This document shows, piece by piece, positions 44,869 to 55,825 of a DNA stretch of 64,000 bases. Source of the DNA: Linanthus parryae (lineage: Eukaryota; Streptophyta; Magnoliopsida; Ericales; Polemoniaceae); assembly GCA_023055425.1 (NCBI GenBank), contig JALGPY010000005.1, positions 75,805,495-75,869,494 of the forward strand, read 5' to 3'. Numbering within the stretch: the first letter of the stretch is position 1; every line of letters begins with the position of its first letter. Under the pieces are notes generated by a model. The model made no database searches. It saw only the letters and a list, made by a program, of their open reading frames with translations, and was not told the DNA's origin. Both the position numbers and the translations under genes were made by a program.

Positions 44869-47800
44869 ATGTCGAACTCATTCAACCCACCATATATTCT
44901 CTTGAATCAAAACAAACTCACTGGATCAAACTATATTGATTGGAAGAGGAATTTGAATATTGTGCTAACTGCTGAGGATTACAAATTTGTGCTTCTTGAG
45001 GAATGTCCTGCAGAACCTGTAGAAGGGGCTTCTGAGGAAGAAGCCAAGCCTTATAAGAGGTGGCAGAAAGCCGATCAGATGGCTAAGTTCTACATATTAG
45101 GCTCCATGTCTAATGTGTTACCGCATCAGCATGAGAACATGAGCTCTGCACTTGAGATCATGGAGAACCTCAAAGAGATGTTTGGGGATAAGGATCGTGC
45201 CGCCAGGCAGGTTTCTATGAAAAACCTCATGAACACAAAAATGGTTGAAGGATCCCCTGTAAGGGATCATGTTCTGAAGATGATAAGTCTTCTAGGTGAA
45301 CTAGAGATCCTTGGAGCGGTAAACGATGAGGAAACTTAGGTCGATATCGTGCTCATGACGCTGTTTGATTCATTTAATAGTTTTCAGCTAAATTATAATA
45401 TGAACAAAAAGACTTATTCTTTAGCCGAATTGTTAAAGGAGCTTCAAGCAGCAGAGGGACTCCTACAAAAAACGATTAATGTAATGGTGGCTGAAAAGGC
45501 TTCTACTTCTAACCCTAGGGCTAAGAAGAAGAAGAAAGTTGCACAAGCAGTAGTTCTGAAGGTTGCTCCGGCACCCCAAGGAATAGCTTGTGGGCCACAG
45601 CAAGCACTTGCTCCTCAGGGGACATTGGGAAAGCCGAAAGGCAAGTGTTTCCTCTTTAACCAGAGAGGGAATTGGAAGAAGCAATTTCCAAAGTTCCCGA
45701 CTCGTCCAATCCAGAACAAATCAGGTATATGTTTTTCACTAATAGTTGAATCATGTTTAGCGGTTCGATCTACTAGAACCTGGTGTGTAGATTCAGGAGC
45801 CACTGACCATGTCTGCAATTCATTGCAGGGGTTCCAGGATACCAGACAGCTTAGTGATGGCGAGATTTATCTACACTTAGGCAACACCAATAAAGTAGCT
45901 GCAGTTGCAATAGGAATTTGTTTCTTACATTTTGGGTATGATAGGATTTTAGTTTTGAAAGATTGTCTTTATGTTCCTTCGATTAGAAAGAATTTGATTT
46001 CAGTTTCTAAGTTGGTTAAGAATGAATATGCAGTTTATTTTAATATCTATGTGGTTATTAAGAAAAATAAACGTTTTATTTGTTCTGGTACATTGGTGGA
46101 TAGTCTTTACAAAATAAATCCTGAGACTCCCATAGCGCAGCTATATGAACTGAATAACTCGGATAGCTCACCTAAAAATAGAAAGTAACCTTGTGAGATA
46201 AACCAAACATATCTTTGGCATTTACGACTTGGTCATATCAATATAAATAGAATACAAAGGCTGGTTCAGAATGGACCATTAGGTTCATTAAAAGTGGAGG
46301 CACTACCAACATATGAGTCATATTTAGAAGGTAAGATGACCAAGAGGCCAATGAATTTCCAAGCGAGGGGAGGTTTTGAGTATTTCATTACTTTTATTGA
46401 TGATTACTCAAGATATGGATATATTTATTTGTTGCGGCGTAAGTCTGAGGCCTTTGAGAAATTTAAAATTTTTAAGGCAGAATCAGAGAAGCGTCTAGGA
46501 AAATATATCAAGTCATTTCGATCTGATCGAGGTGGCGAGTACCTCTTCGGACAATTCAGGGATTACTTGGAGGAACAAGGGATGCAATCTCAGTTGTCCG
46601 CTCCAGGTACGCCACAACAGAATGGTGTGGCAGAGCGAAGGAATAGGACTCTTTTAGAAATGGTGAGATCCATGATGAGTTATTCAGATTTACCAACTTC
46701 CTTTTGGGGGCATGCTTTAGAGATAGCTGCATATATTCTGAACTTGGTTCCTTCTAAGTCAGTACCAACTACACCCACAGAAATTTGGACTGGGCGCAAG
46801 CCCAGTCTACGGCATGTTCAGATTTGGGGCAGTCCAGCACATGTGCTGAAGGGGAATGCAAGTAAGTTGGAATCAAGGACAGAAGTATGTGTCTTTGTAG
46901 GATACCCGAAAGGAACAAATGGCGGTTTATTTTATAGTCTTAAGGATCAGAAAGTCATTGTTAGTACCAGTGCGAGATTCTTAGAGGAAGACTATATTAT
47001 GGATCACAAGCCTAAAAGTAAAGTTTTTCTGGAAGAAATGCGAGGAAATCAAGTCGTCCAAGGTCATGATATACCAACTGTACAAGAGGATATACCACAA
47101 GAAAATGATATCGATATTCAACTACCTTTGGGTGGTTGGATAAATGTAGATACTCGTGATACACAACAAAATAGTGTTGACATCATACCGCAAGAGGGCA
47201 GTGGGGGAAATGACAATACTAGTGATCCACAAGATAGTAGTGACATTCCGCCGCAACCGAGCAGTGGGGAAAATGTTACTGCTACTGAACCACAAGTACA
47301 AACTCGTCGTAGTGGGAGGGTTTCTCGTAAACCAAACAGATACATGTACTTGGGAGAGTCTTTTGACAAGGTCCCTGATGAACATGATACTGATCACAGT
47401 AACTATAATGAAGCTGTTGGAAGTACGGATGCGGAAAAGTGGAAAAAGGCTATGATTTCTGAGATGGAGTCGATGTACTCCAATCAGGTCTGGGATCTTG
47501 TAGATCCAAAAGATGGGGTAAAACCCATCGAGTGTAAGTGGATTTACAAGAAAAATAGAGGGGTTGACGGGAAGGTTGAAACCTTGAAAGCAAGGCTTGT
47601 TGCGAAAGGTTTTACTCAGAAAGAAGGGATCGACTATGAGGAAACTTTTGGCCATTAGCCATGATTAAGTCTATCATGATTCTCTTGTCCATTGCAGCTC
47701 ATTTCGCAAATGGATGTCAAGACACCTTTCCTTAATGGAAGTCTTGATGAGTGCATTTATATGATGCAACCAGAAGGATTCGTAGCTAAGGGCCAGGAGC

Positions 47801-48954
47801 ACAAGTTGTGCAAGCTTAAGAGTTCTATTTATGGACTTAAACAGGCATCTAGATCACGGAACATCCTTTTTGATCAGGCAATCAAATCTTTTGGTTTTGA
47901 TCAATGTCCGGATGAGCAGTGTGTGTACAATAAGTGTAAGGAAAACGTGGTGGTATTCCTGATACTTTACGTTGATGATATATTGCTCATGGGAAACAAT
48001 GTGGGTGTATTATCTAGTGTGCGGGTATGGTTATCAAGTCAATTTTATATGAAAGACTTGGGAGAAGTAGCATACGTTCTAGGGAACAAGCTTATGCGAG
48101 ATCGGAAAAATAGGATGTTGGGCTTGTCACAAGCCAATTATATTGATACTGTTCTTGCAAGGTTTAGCATGCAGGATTCCAAGAAAGGGTTAATCCCTTT
48201 CAGATATGGAATCAGTTTATCTAAGGATCAGTATCCTAAAACACATGATGAGATAGAAAACATGAAGGCAATTCCTTATTCTTCTGCAGTAGGAAGCCTC
48301 GTGTATGCAATGTTATGTACTAGACCAGATATTTTCTTTGCCATCGGCATGGTTAGTAGATATTAGTCTAACCCTGTCGGAGAACATTGGACTGCGCTAA
48401 AACATATATTGAAGTACCTGAAAAGGACTCGGGACTATATGTTGGTTTACCATGAAAATAGTCTTGTACCCATTGGGTACACAGACTCAGATTTTCAATC
48501 AGATAGGGATTCCAGGAAGTCTACCTATGGATATGTTTTCACTTTAGGAGGTGGAGCCATTAGTTGGAGGAGCATCAAGCAATCTTGCATTGCTGATTCC
48601 ACCATGGAAGCTGAATATGTGGCTGCTTCGGAAGCTGCTAAGGAAGCTGTTTGGCTTAGAAACTTTTTAATGGATCTTGGAGTGGTACCGAGTGCACAAC
48701 CAGCTATAACGCTTTATTGCGATATTAGCGGTGCGGTTGCAAACTCAAGGGAACCAAGAGCTCACAAGAAAGGAGAACACATAGAGCGTAAGTATCATTT
48801 GATTAGAGAATTCGTGCACTGAGGTGATGTGGCAGTGATGAAGATTGCATCAGCGGATAACCTGGCAGACCCATTTACGAAGTGTTTGACAGCTAAGGCT
48901 TTTGATGGTCACGTAGAGGGAGTGGGTTTGAGGTGTGTTGCTGCATGGCTTTAA
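44869..48954 (+). pseudogene. gag-pol: Copia F gag-pol (broken but nearly full length)
   Basis: One frame runs almost throughout from ATG 44869. gag: MSNSFNPP, LTGSNYIDWKRNLNIVL, then TAG at 45337. The knuckle near 45645 reads CFLFNQRGNWKKQFP, so three of four zinc ligands are lost. Protease has WCVDSGATDHVC. TAA at about 46186. Integrase has RSDRGGEYLFG and QQNGVAERRNRTLL, but the segment before QARGGFEYF that should carry the first catalytic Asp is missing. RT has small frame changes near 47650, then QMDVKTPFLNGSL and YVDDILLMGNN. TAG near 48364 follows MVSRY, where Copia normally has Gln. RNase H has YTDSDFQSDRDSRKS and DSTMEAEYVAASEA. TGA near 48820; end AAWL-stop. Confidence 0.92.
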
Positions 48955-48957
48955 GTC

Positions 48958-48969
48958 TTAGTGGGAGAT
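48958..48969 (+). other. Copia F polypurine tract
   Basis: TTAGTGGGAGAT directly before TGTTGG of the 3' LTR. Confidence 0.88.
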
Positions 48970-50251
48970 TGTTGGATTGAATACTAAAATCCATGTTTTC
49001 TGTATTGGATTATATGAATTTGATATTTATGAGAATGGTTTTGGGCAATGTTTTTGCATATATTATTATTGTGCATAGTTGTCTATTGTTATTCATAGTA
49101 GAAGATCTGGTGTGTAGAGTATAGCTTACACACAAAAGATCTTATCTTCGGTTCTTCTGGAATGAAAGTTGTGAGTTCACAATCTAGATGGAATTAGACA
49201 AACCATCGGAACGATTGTAGCACATTGTTTTAGTAGGTCTGTCTTAGCTACAGGAAACAGTATAATTCATACTATAGGTTCAACTCATTGTGCTAGTATA
49301 CTTTGTGTATATTGAACAGGACCAAGTTGAGATCATTGTCTTTGCACTGACATAACAAGACAAGCTATGTCTCATGGTTATTATGATTACTTATGCTCTT
49401 AATCCTTAGATACTCAATGTGCACATGTATTTAGTATTTATTACTTTGACAAGTCAAGTGAGTGAGATTCCTATGGATTCAATAACCTCGATGAGTTGAG
49501 TGACACTACTGAGTCCATGGTGTATATTGATATATTGAAGGAATCCATGTCCTGATTACGGGATTGATGATATCCCCTTGATGAAGCTTATAAGTTTTTA
49601 TTATGTCAAACCCTGCAGGTAGATTACTTGGTAATCTGGACATATCAAATTAGTTAAGTGGTAAGGATCAAGGAATTGGGAAGAGGTCGATTAAATGAAT
49701 TAGTCAGTAATTAATTTAATCGACGGATATCTGTAATCTTAACATGGGGATATAATAAGTGTTTAAAAACAGGAGCTCGAAATATTATTTTTTGAGAATA
49801 TGGACAGGATTGCAATAACAGTTATTTAGTGGTACTAACTGTTATTAACTTTATTCGGGCTAGGTTCGGGTGGAATCAGAAGTCCTAATAATTCTAGGAG
49901 CCTGATCCGTGTTTTCTCCTCCACGTCCCTCCCGTAGCCTATATAAGTTTCCTTAGTCTTCAGAGTTCGTATGCTTGAGATACACACTTAAATCTAGGGT
50001 TTCGAGAGTGAGAGCAATACGTCTGAAGGCCAAGAAGGATTCTAGAAGCAGCAAACCCACACTTGCATCCAAGAGGAACTTCAGGACTACGGGAGAAGAT
50101 CTGGAGTGTTTCATACCTACATCAAATAGCTTGGATGCAGGTATGAACCCTAATTCCGCCTAGTAGGGTTTCTAGCGTTCATGTTGAAATAAATTTTAAT
50201 TGGTATAGCATACATGCAATCGAACTGGTCCATGGATTCGCCTCCCCTTCA
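48970..50251 (+). repeat. Copia F 3' LTR
   Basis: 1282 bp, TGTTGGATTGAATAC...CCCCTTCA with TATATAA at 49940-49946. It retains the uninterrupted GGATGCAGGTATGAACC site (about 50134-50150) that Tat-1 used in the other LTR. Several percent different from the 5' LTR by eye, so F is older than Tat-1. Confidence 0.94.
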
Positions 50252-50256
50252 TATTT

Positions 50257-50859
50257 TGACCGCGAAGCTTTAGCAGATCGCTGGTTGGCTGAAGCTTCTA
50301 GAAACGGATCAGTGGCCACCCCCAATCCTTCGCTTTGGCAGATTTTCGAAGGAACTGGTAAGTTATTTACCTTTTCTAGTATTGAGCACATGGTCCTCAT
50401 ATTTTTGCTAAGTATTTCGTTTCTGTTTCCGCTCATGCAGATATTGATCAAGTTTGTCTCGAATGGCTCATGAGGGTGCGCGTGTCATACCCAGCTGCAT
50501 TTTCGAGGGTCCTGGTGCTTGCACCCAGAGATGGGGAAGATCTTCTCAAGAAGCCAAGCATTCTCTTAGAAAAGGTACAGAAGTGTACCCCTGTAAGCAC
50601 TTCAGTCGCTAGTACCCAAGGCCTCCTTGCCAGTGTGAACAATCTTCAATAGATCACGGCGGGGAGATTAGACTTGGATTTCCTTGTGCAAAGGCTTATT
50701 AAGATCAAGAACTCTGCTCAGATCCGATCTGAGTACTCTGCCAATGCCCAGGATAAGAATGCTCTTACGGCGCGTAAAGAGGAGCTCGAGAATGCTTCCC
50801 GGGAGTATGAAGCGGCTGCAAAGCGTAATGAGGATGACAGGCTCGCCTGGAACAGATAG
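50257..50859 (+). pseudogene. Tat-2 antisense PMD-like gene, end of exon 4 and exon 5
   Basis: Continues the exon broken at 19573: EEYF joins DREALADRWLAEASRNG. Exon 4 ends IFEGTG at 50357; intron 4 is 50358-50440 (GTAAGT...ATGCAG), phase 1 as in Tat-1; exon 5 starts IDQVCLEWLMRVRVSYP, parallel to ADVDWLARMRLSYP of Tat-1. A TAG at about 50651 interrupts exon 5. The C-terminal 60 residues (NALTARKEELENASREYEAA) look coiled-coil. Stop at 50857. Confidence 0.72.
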
Positions 50860-51600
50860 CTGGCAACTGCATTAAATTATCCGCTGGGGATTCTCTTTTC
50901 AAGGATTTATTCTAAGATTAGCAATAGATTGGCACTGCGACAGTTTTTCACTTTTGAACTGCTCTTCTACATCCTCTAAATTTTTGTAATTTTTGAACAA
51001 TATATGCCTGTTTTTGCGCGCAAAGACTCAAGCATTTTAAGCATTGCTACTTTTGCTTCATATATTTTTTATTGCTGTTTGATTAGCATGCTTAGCACTA
51101 ATGATTAAACTGCTTAGTCTTTGCCATTATTCATGAATGGGCTTGAATAAGGTGAGGCTATCTAGTCAGATAGGCTTATGCTCGCGTGTCTTCGCTATCT
51201 CGACAGATAGGCTTACACTTTCTAAAGGTTTTGCTTATGTAAATCAAAGTAAGCTTTGCTGCTTTCTTAGGAGAATAGACTTATGCGCGCACGTCATGGA
51301 ATTCCTAAGTGGATTTTGTGTTGAAGACCGAGCATCTTCGAGCGGCTCTCCGGGAATCCGTGAATAATTTAATGCCTGAAAAACCCTAGTTCCCATAAGA
51401 CGTCATAACTGCTTGGGTTGTTGTACCATCGTAGGCTTGAATAGGGCATGCCCGTTATTCAATAAGCCACACCATCATCATTGCTCAGGGCTGCTGTAGC
51501 GTCGTATAATTTTAATAGGGTCTTTGATTCTCGCCTATTTCCGAGGCATAGCTGACTCAGCAGGGAACCGAAGGGTCGCCCCTTCATGTTCCCTATATAA
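50860..51600 (+). promoter_or_regulatory. Spacer and putative promoter of the second Tat-2 antisense unit
   Basis: Non-coding. Two hairpin motifs occur at about 51155-51215 (GCTATCTAGTCAGATAGGC and GCTATCTCGACAGATAGGC). GACGTCA at 51399-51405, GCTGACTCA at 51551-51559 and TATATAA at 51594-51600 mirror the series at 26538-26789 in Tat-1. Confidence 0.5.
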
Positions 51601-51794
51601 ACCTTTTCCTTGAACCTTGCTATTCGCCATTGTTGTCTTTGTTATTTTGCCATCGAGGGACAGTACTTCACCTTCCTCCCCCATTTTTTTCTGATCCAAT
51701 AAACATGCCACCTTTCTTGAATTTTTGGCTTCCCTGGTATTCCTTCCATCGTTGCTGGATTTCTGATTCTGTATGTATCCGTTGTGTTATATAA

Positions 51795-52040
51795 ATGGCT
51801 CCCAAGAAATCTACGAGAGAAACCTTCGCTTCGCCAAAGCTTTCTGAAGGCCAATAGCGTCAGATCCCTTATCAGAGTTTGAATGTTCCCTCTCTAATTA
51901 TGTTCAAGGAGTCTGTCTTTGGTGGATCGTCATCGGGAGATACCCCACTACTAGGGATTGATTTTGAGAGTAATGACCGGGCTGCACAATCATCTTTCTG
52001 CCCCATGAGTTGTTCTCCCATTTGTTCTTCACATCAGTAG
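51795..52040 (+). pseudogene. Second antisense ORF of Tat-2 (short, one stop)
   Basis: MAPKKSTRETFASPKLSEGQ, TAG at 51855, then the same frame stays open to 52040 with SVFGGSSSGDTPLLGIDF. It lies about 200 bp downstream of the TATA box. The GGSSSG block and position match the second antisense ORF of Tat-1. About 80 codons in total; basic N terminus. No known family. Confidence 0.45.
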
Positions 52041-52235
52041 CCTTCATTAGTCGGAGGTTATCTGGCATCTCACCATTTCAGGGGCATTGACAAGAGCTCT
52101 GTCGACAGCAGCAGCTAGTTTAGCCATAGTTAATCTCGTAATTTAAAGTCTTCTGTAGGAATCTAGGCCGCTCTTTTGAGAAACCTTTGATGTATGGGTT
52201 TCTCTTTTTGTTTTCAAATTTTCCTTGCTTTTGAG

Positions 52236-52735
52236 CATCGCGTTTGGCTGCTATCTAATAAGATAAGTTTCGAATTTGCATTTGCTGCCATCTAAACAGA
52301 TAGGCTATTTATTTGCGTTTGCTACTATCTAAACAGATAGACTTTGAATTTTTACTGCTATCAAAACAGATGGCTTACATTCACGCATGGCTGCTATCTA
52401 AAAGATATGATTTCATTTGTGCATTGTTGCTATCTAAGAGGTAAGCTTTGTATTACGATTATCGACACAGATAGGCTTATATTCGCGCATTGCTGCTATC
52501 TAAGAGATCGGCTTTTAATCTGTATTACTGCTATCAAAACAAGATAGGCTTACGAGTGCGCATTGCTGCTATCTAAGAGATAGGCTTTTTGATCTGTATT
52601 ACTGCTATCAAAACAGATAGGCTTACGTGCGCGCATTGCTGCTACATAAGAGATAGGCTTTAATTTGTATTACTTCTATCAAAAGAGATAGGCTTACGTG
52701 CGCGCATTCCTGCTATCTAAGAGATAGGCTTTAAT
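52236..52735. repeat. Hairpin repeat array in the Tat-2 3' region
   Basis: About 14 copies of CTATC, 4-6 bases, GATAG. In the right half they form a higher-order unit of 71-73 bp with two hairpins each; unit starts CTGCTA are at 52493, 52566, 52639 and 52710. The linkers differ entirely from those of Tat-1, but the hairpin core and the flanking TGCTATC / GATAGGCTT are the same. Confidence 0.82.
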
Positions 52736-52869
52736 TTTCGCAAGACTTACAAACGGTACTAGCAATTGATAAAAGAGCTCTCATATGGGAGAGTTATTTT
52801 CATTAATTGAATCCCAAAATGGGAGGATACGAGTAAATGTATAATGCAAGTACAATGCCAAAGAGAAGG

Positions 52870-54300
52870 CTAAGGATAGTACTTATTTAACCAGCGCATG
52901 TTGATCGAAGTGGGAGTAGTAGCAGTCCCGTGGCACCTTATAATATTGTAGTAGCCGCTGTCGAATACTTTCTTGACTTCGAAAGGGCCTTCCCAGTTTG
53001 TGGCGAACTTAGGATGAGCTGCTTCGCGCATGAAATGGTCAGAGGCTCGTAAAACCAAGTCTCCTACTGCAAAGTCTCTTTGTTGGACGGTCTTATCATA
53101 AGCCCGCGAGACCCTCTCTTTGTATTTGGTGTTTGTTCTCCTGGCTTGTTCACGCCTTTCCTCAAGCAAAATTAAATCATGTTCACGCTCATTTTCATAC
53201 AATGCGCTGAAAGCTAGCCTTGCCGAATTTATTTTGACTTCCGCAGGAACCACTGCTTCAGTCCCATAGCACAACATGAAAGGGGAAGCCCCAGTAGGAG
53301 TCCTTGGCGATGTGCCATACGCCCAAAGTGCTGTTCCCAGTGAGTCCGCCCATATTTTGTGGTCATATCCAACCGTCTTACTTAAGATCCTGAGTAGAGC
53401 CTTATTTGTGGCTTCAGCTTGGCCATTTCCTTTCGGGTAGTAAGGCGTCGAGCAGACTTGTCTCACATTGTACTCCATCAGTTTTGAAGCCACTTGTCGA
53501 TTGACAAAAGGAGTCCCATTGTCAGACAAAATAGTGTTGGGGATCCCAAAACGATGAATAATGTTCTCCTGTATGAATTTTACAACGGCTGCTGGATTTG
53601 CTGTTTTGAGCGGGACTGCTTCAACCCTTTTGGTGAATTGTTCCGTTCCTGTAAGGATGAATTGATTTCCATGTGAGGGAGGACAGATTGGTCCGATGAA
53701 ATCCAAGCACCAAGTGTGAAATGGCCTTGGAGTTCCCAACGCGTGTAAGTCTACTGCTGGGGCATGGACCAGATTACCATTGAATTGGCATTGCTGGCAT
53801 CTCCTGACCTTCGCGCGACAGTCAGCTTCCATGGTCGGCCAGAAGTAGCCAACAGTCAGGAGCTTTCTACACAACTTCGCGCCTCCTTGGTGCTCTACTT
53901 GATGAGACATTTCCATGATCTCTTGGATTTCTTGGCCATTCAAGCATCTGAGTAAGTTCTCATTGTGCCCCCTCCGCCAAAGCAAGTTTTCCTGCAGTAT
54001 GTACCGAGCAGCTTTTCTCCTGAGTTTATCATCTTCCTTCCTGTCACTCGGTAATGTCCCCTCATGTAAGTAATCAATTAGGGGTTTCCGCCAATCCTCC
54101 TATTCAATCGTAGTAATCTCTAGGGAGTCTTTTAGCAGCGCGCACTTCTCACAATTGCTCTTTATGATAGTGGCAAAGTATGCCATCTGTGGCCAATGGA
54201 TCCCATATCTCTGCGCCTTTCTATAGATGGAGATTTCTTTCTCACCGCACGAATTTTTATGGATCTTCTCCAAGGTTGCTCGACCTTCCTCTTCTGTTAG
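52870..54300 (-). pseudogene. pol: Tat-2 integrase
   Basis: From the H2C2 finger (HQVEHQGGAKLCRKLL ... CQQCQF) through the core with CLDFIGP, ILSDNGTPF and GNGQAEATNK (complete acidic triad) to VNMRWLNKYYP. The frame 53985-52870 is open for 371 codons; upstream there is a stop at about 54100 and a frameshift near 54300. Clearly homologous to 28669-30291 but diverged. Confidence 0.88.
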
Positions 54301-55081
54301 GCACCGCATCAAGATCCCCCCATGGGCCTTTGTAACATAACAGACTATCGTGTATGCAAAACCCCTTTGTGGATACCCAGCTTTCTTTGCTCGTGCCTTC
54401 AGCTATCGCGTTCATTATGGGCTTTCTCCAATCCGCCTCTTCTATGGGTTCCTCTTCGCACAAGTCTTTTACCAAGGATGGAGTGGTCTTTACCTCTATC
54501 GAGATTTTTGCTGGGCATTTGTCAGAGCTGATCTTTGACCCCAAAGTGGCTAGCGCATCCGCGGAAGTTTCCGTCGCGAACCGCGGGATATAAGGCATGC
54601 TTGGATCATAATGAGGTGGAGGTGGAGGTGGGAGTGCATAACTTCTTGTGGTTCCATTCGCCCGGGGAGGTATTGCGAAGTAAGACGGAGGATTCGCAGT
54701 AGGTGCCGGAAACGAGCCTGGTTGAAACCCCGGCGCCTTGGACATGGGACCATTGGGAAGAGAAGTAGATGTGTGTGCCGTAGAGACGGTTGTCACCCCT
54801 GGCGAAGGTAAATGAGCTTCTAGAGGTGGGACTGAGGTCCCCTGAGCCGTGCTCTGAACGAGTCCTCCCAAGAGCACCATAATCTGAGCTATTTGGGTGG
54901 ACTGAGCTTGCATGATCTTGGCTTGGCTCTGAATCATGGCCTGTAATGCTTCCAAAGAAGGCGCACTCCCGTTGGCCATTTGAGTTCTGGTATTAGTATT
55001 GGTGTTTAGGGTCTCCTCTCCCTGTATTTCATCCCTTGGAGGAGATTGCTCACCCTCACGACGGTTAGCTTCAAGAGACAT
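54301..55081 (-). pseudogene. gag: Tat-2 gag N terminus fused in frame to the end of RNase H
   Basis: Begins MSLEANRREGEQSPP at 55081 and runs through the Thr/Pro/Ser-rich gag N terminus to IPRFATETS, then passes in frame at about 54568 into ADALATLGSKISSDKCPAKI, which in Tat-1 is the end of the second RNase H (38341-38517). The gag core, protease, RT and most of RNase H, roughly 4 kb by comparison with Tat-1, are missing. The resulting frame is 274 codons and runs on to the region before integrase. Confidence 0.85.
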
Positions 55082-55127
55082 GATAGCTGGGTTGAACTAG
55101 CTTAAAAAAATGTTGAAGGTGGATGGA

Positions 55128-55148
55128 TTCACGTCGGGTTCAAAAAAT
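55128..55148 (-). other. Tat-2 degenerate primer-binding site
   Basis: Minus-strand TTTTTTGAACCCGACGTGAATCC-like region. It shares GAACCCGACGTGAA with the Tat-1 site but the leading TGG is lost. Confidence 0.5.
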
Positions 55149-55753
55149 TGTGCGCAAGGAAATCCTTCAGAGAGATTTAAGTGTACACCTCGAGTAGGGG
55201 ATTAGAACACAGAGAAGTGTAGGGTGTGAGTAGGGAGAGAGTATCAAAGGAAACTGCTCTTGAAAGTGAGACTGTAGACCAGAAAAAGATATGAGAGAGA
55301 TTAGAGAGCCGTAATAGAGGGTTAACGATCCTATATATAGTCGGGAAGTGACCGTTGTGAAGGGGGTTAATGCACCATAAATGGCAGCTTAATGATAGCC
55401 CCTGTAACGGCACGTTCGGACACATATATAGGGACTGTTATGCACCTTCCCGCACATATCGGAGACCGTTATGAGATCGTCCGAATTTATGGGATGCACG
55501 AGCCTTAAACCTCTCAGTCAGTTACCAAAGGTCGCGCGAGATCTTGGTTGTTGCTCTCGCGCGACGGGCCTTACTCTATCTTCCAAACCACTAAGTCCCT
55601 ACAAGTCTCGTGTTTTTGGTACGCGAGGGATCTATCTCACAGCCCCCAAGGCGGATAAGCATAGGCAGTTATCCGGTGTATATGGAGCACAGGTGGGTGT
55701 GCTGGATGGCTGCCACGTGGCTGAGACCTGTCTATCTGGAAAGTACATCTACA
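55149..55753 (-). repeat. Tat-2 5' LTR
   Basis: TGTGCGCAAGG...ACATCTACA. Uninterrupted counterpart of 2959-3243 plus 15174-15469; it shows the empty S insertion site ATATATAGGGACTG at about 55425. Confidence 0.92.
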
Positions 55754-55813
55754 CTAGCCAATAACAGTGTTCATACCAAATATTAGATTGCATCTAGGGC
55801 ACCTATTCCAACA
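55754..55813 (-). repeat. Copia B 3' LTR, right part
   Basis: CTAGCCAATAACAG...CTATTCCAACA; continuation of 1954-2958. It parallels 58916-58974. It is followed by the minus-strand PPT AAGTGGGAGAA (55814-55824). Confidence 0.85.
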
Positions 55814-55825
55814 TTCTCCCACTTG

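Larger units (their letters stand above)
19574..50251 (+). mobile_element. Copia F: Ty1-copia retrotransposon with Tat-1 nested in its 5' LTR
   Basis: LTRs are 19574-20745 plus 43725-43834 (5') and 48970-50251 (3'). Both total 1282 bp once the nested Tat-1 and its duplicated GCAGG are removed. The TSD TATTT is perfect (19569-19573 and 50252-50256). Primer site, gag-pol and PPT are in normal Copia order. Without Tat-1 it is about 7.7 kb. The insertion lies in exon 4 of the Tat-2 antisense gene; joining the flanks restores its reading frame. gag and pol resemble TNT1/Tork-Angela type Copia proteins; I do not assign a lineage. Confidence 0.93.
2959..55753 (-). mobile_element. Tat-2: Ty3-gypsy Tat-type retrotransposon with two large nested insertions
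   Basis: Element on the minus strand bounded by two related LTRs (left 2959-3243 plus 15174-15469; right 55149-55753) and flanked by CTAGA at 2954-2958 and CTAGC at 55754-55758, a 5-bp TSD with one change. The empty site is visible in the sister LTR at 58910-58925 (ATTCTAGCC). Without its insertions (S at 3244 and F at 19574) it is about 10.2 kb. Order in its own direction: 5' LTR, degenerate primer site, gag start fused to RNase H end by a deletion, integrase, hairpin repeats, two antisense genes, PPT, 3' LTR. The gag, protease and RT loss makes it non-autonomous. Confidence 0.88.

Noticed and set aside
47122..47655. 177-codon open frame on the minus strand
   Set aside because: Shadow of the Copia F integrase-RT linker, low complexity, no start context.
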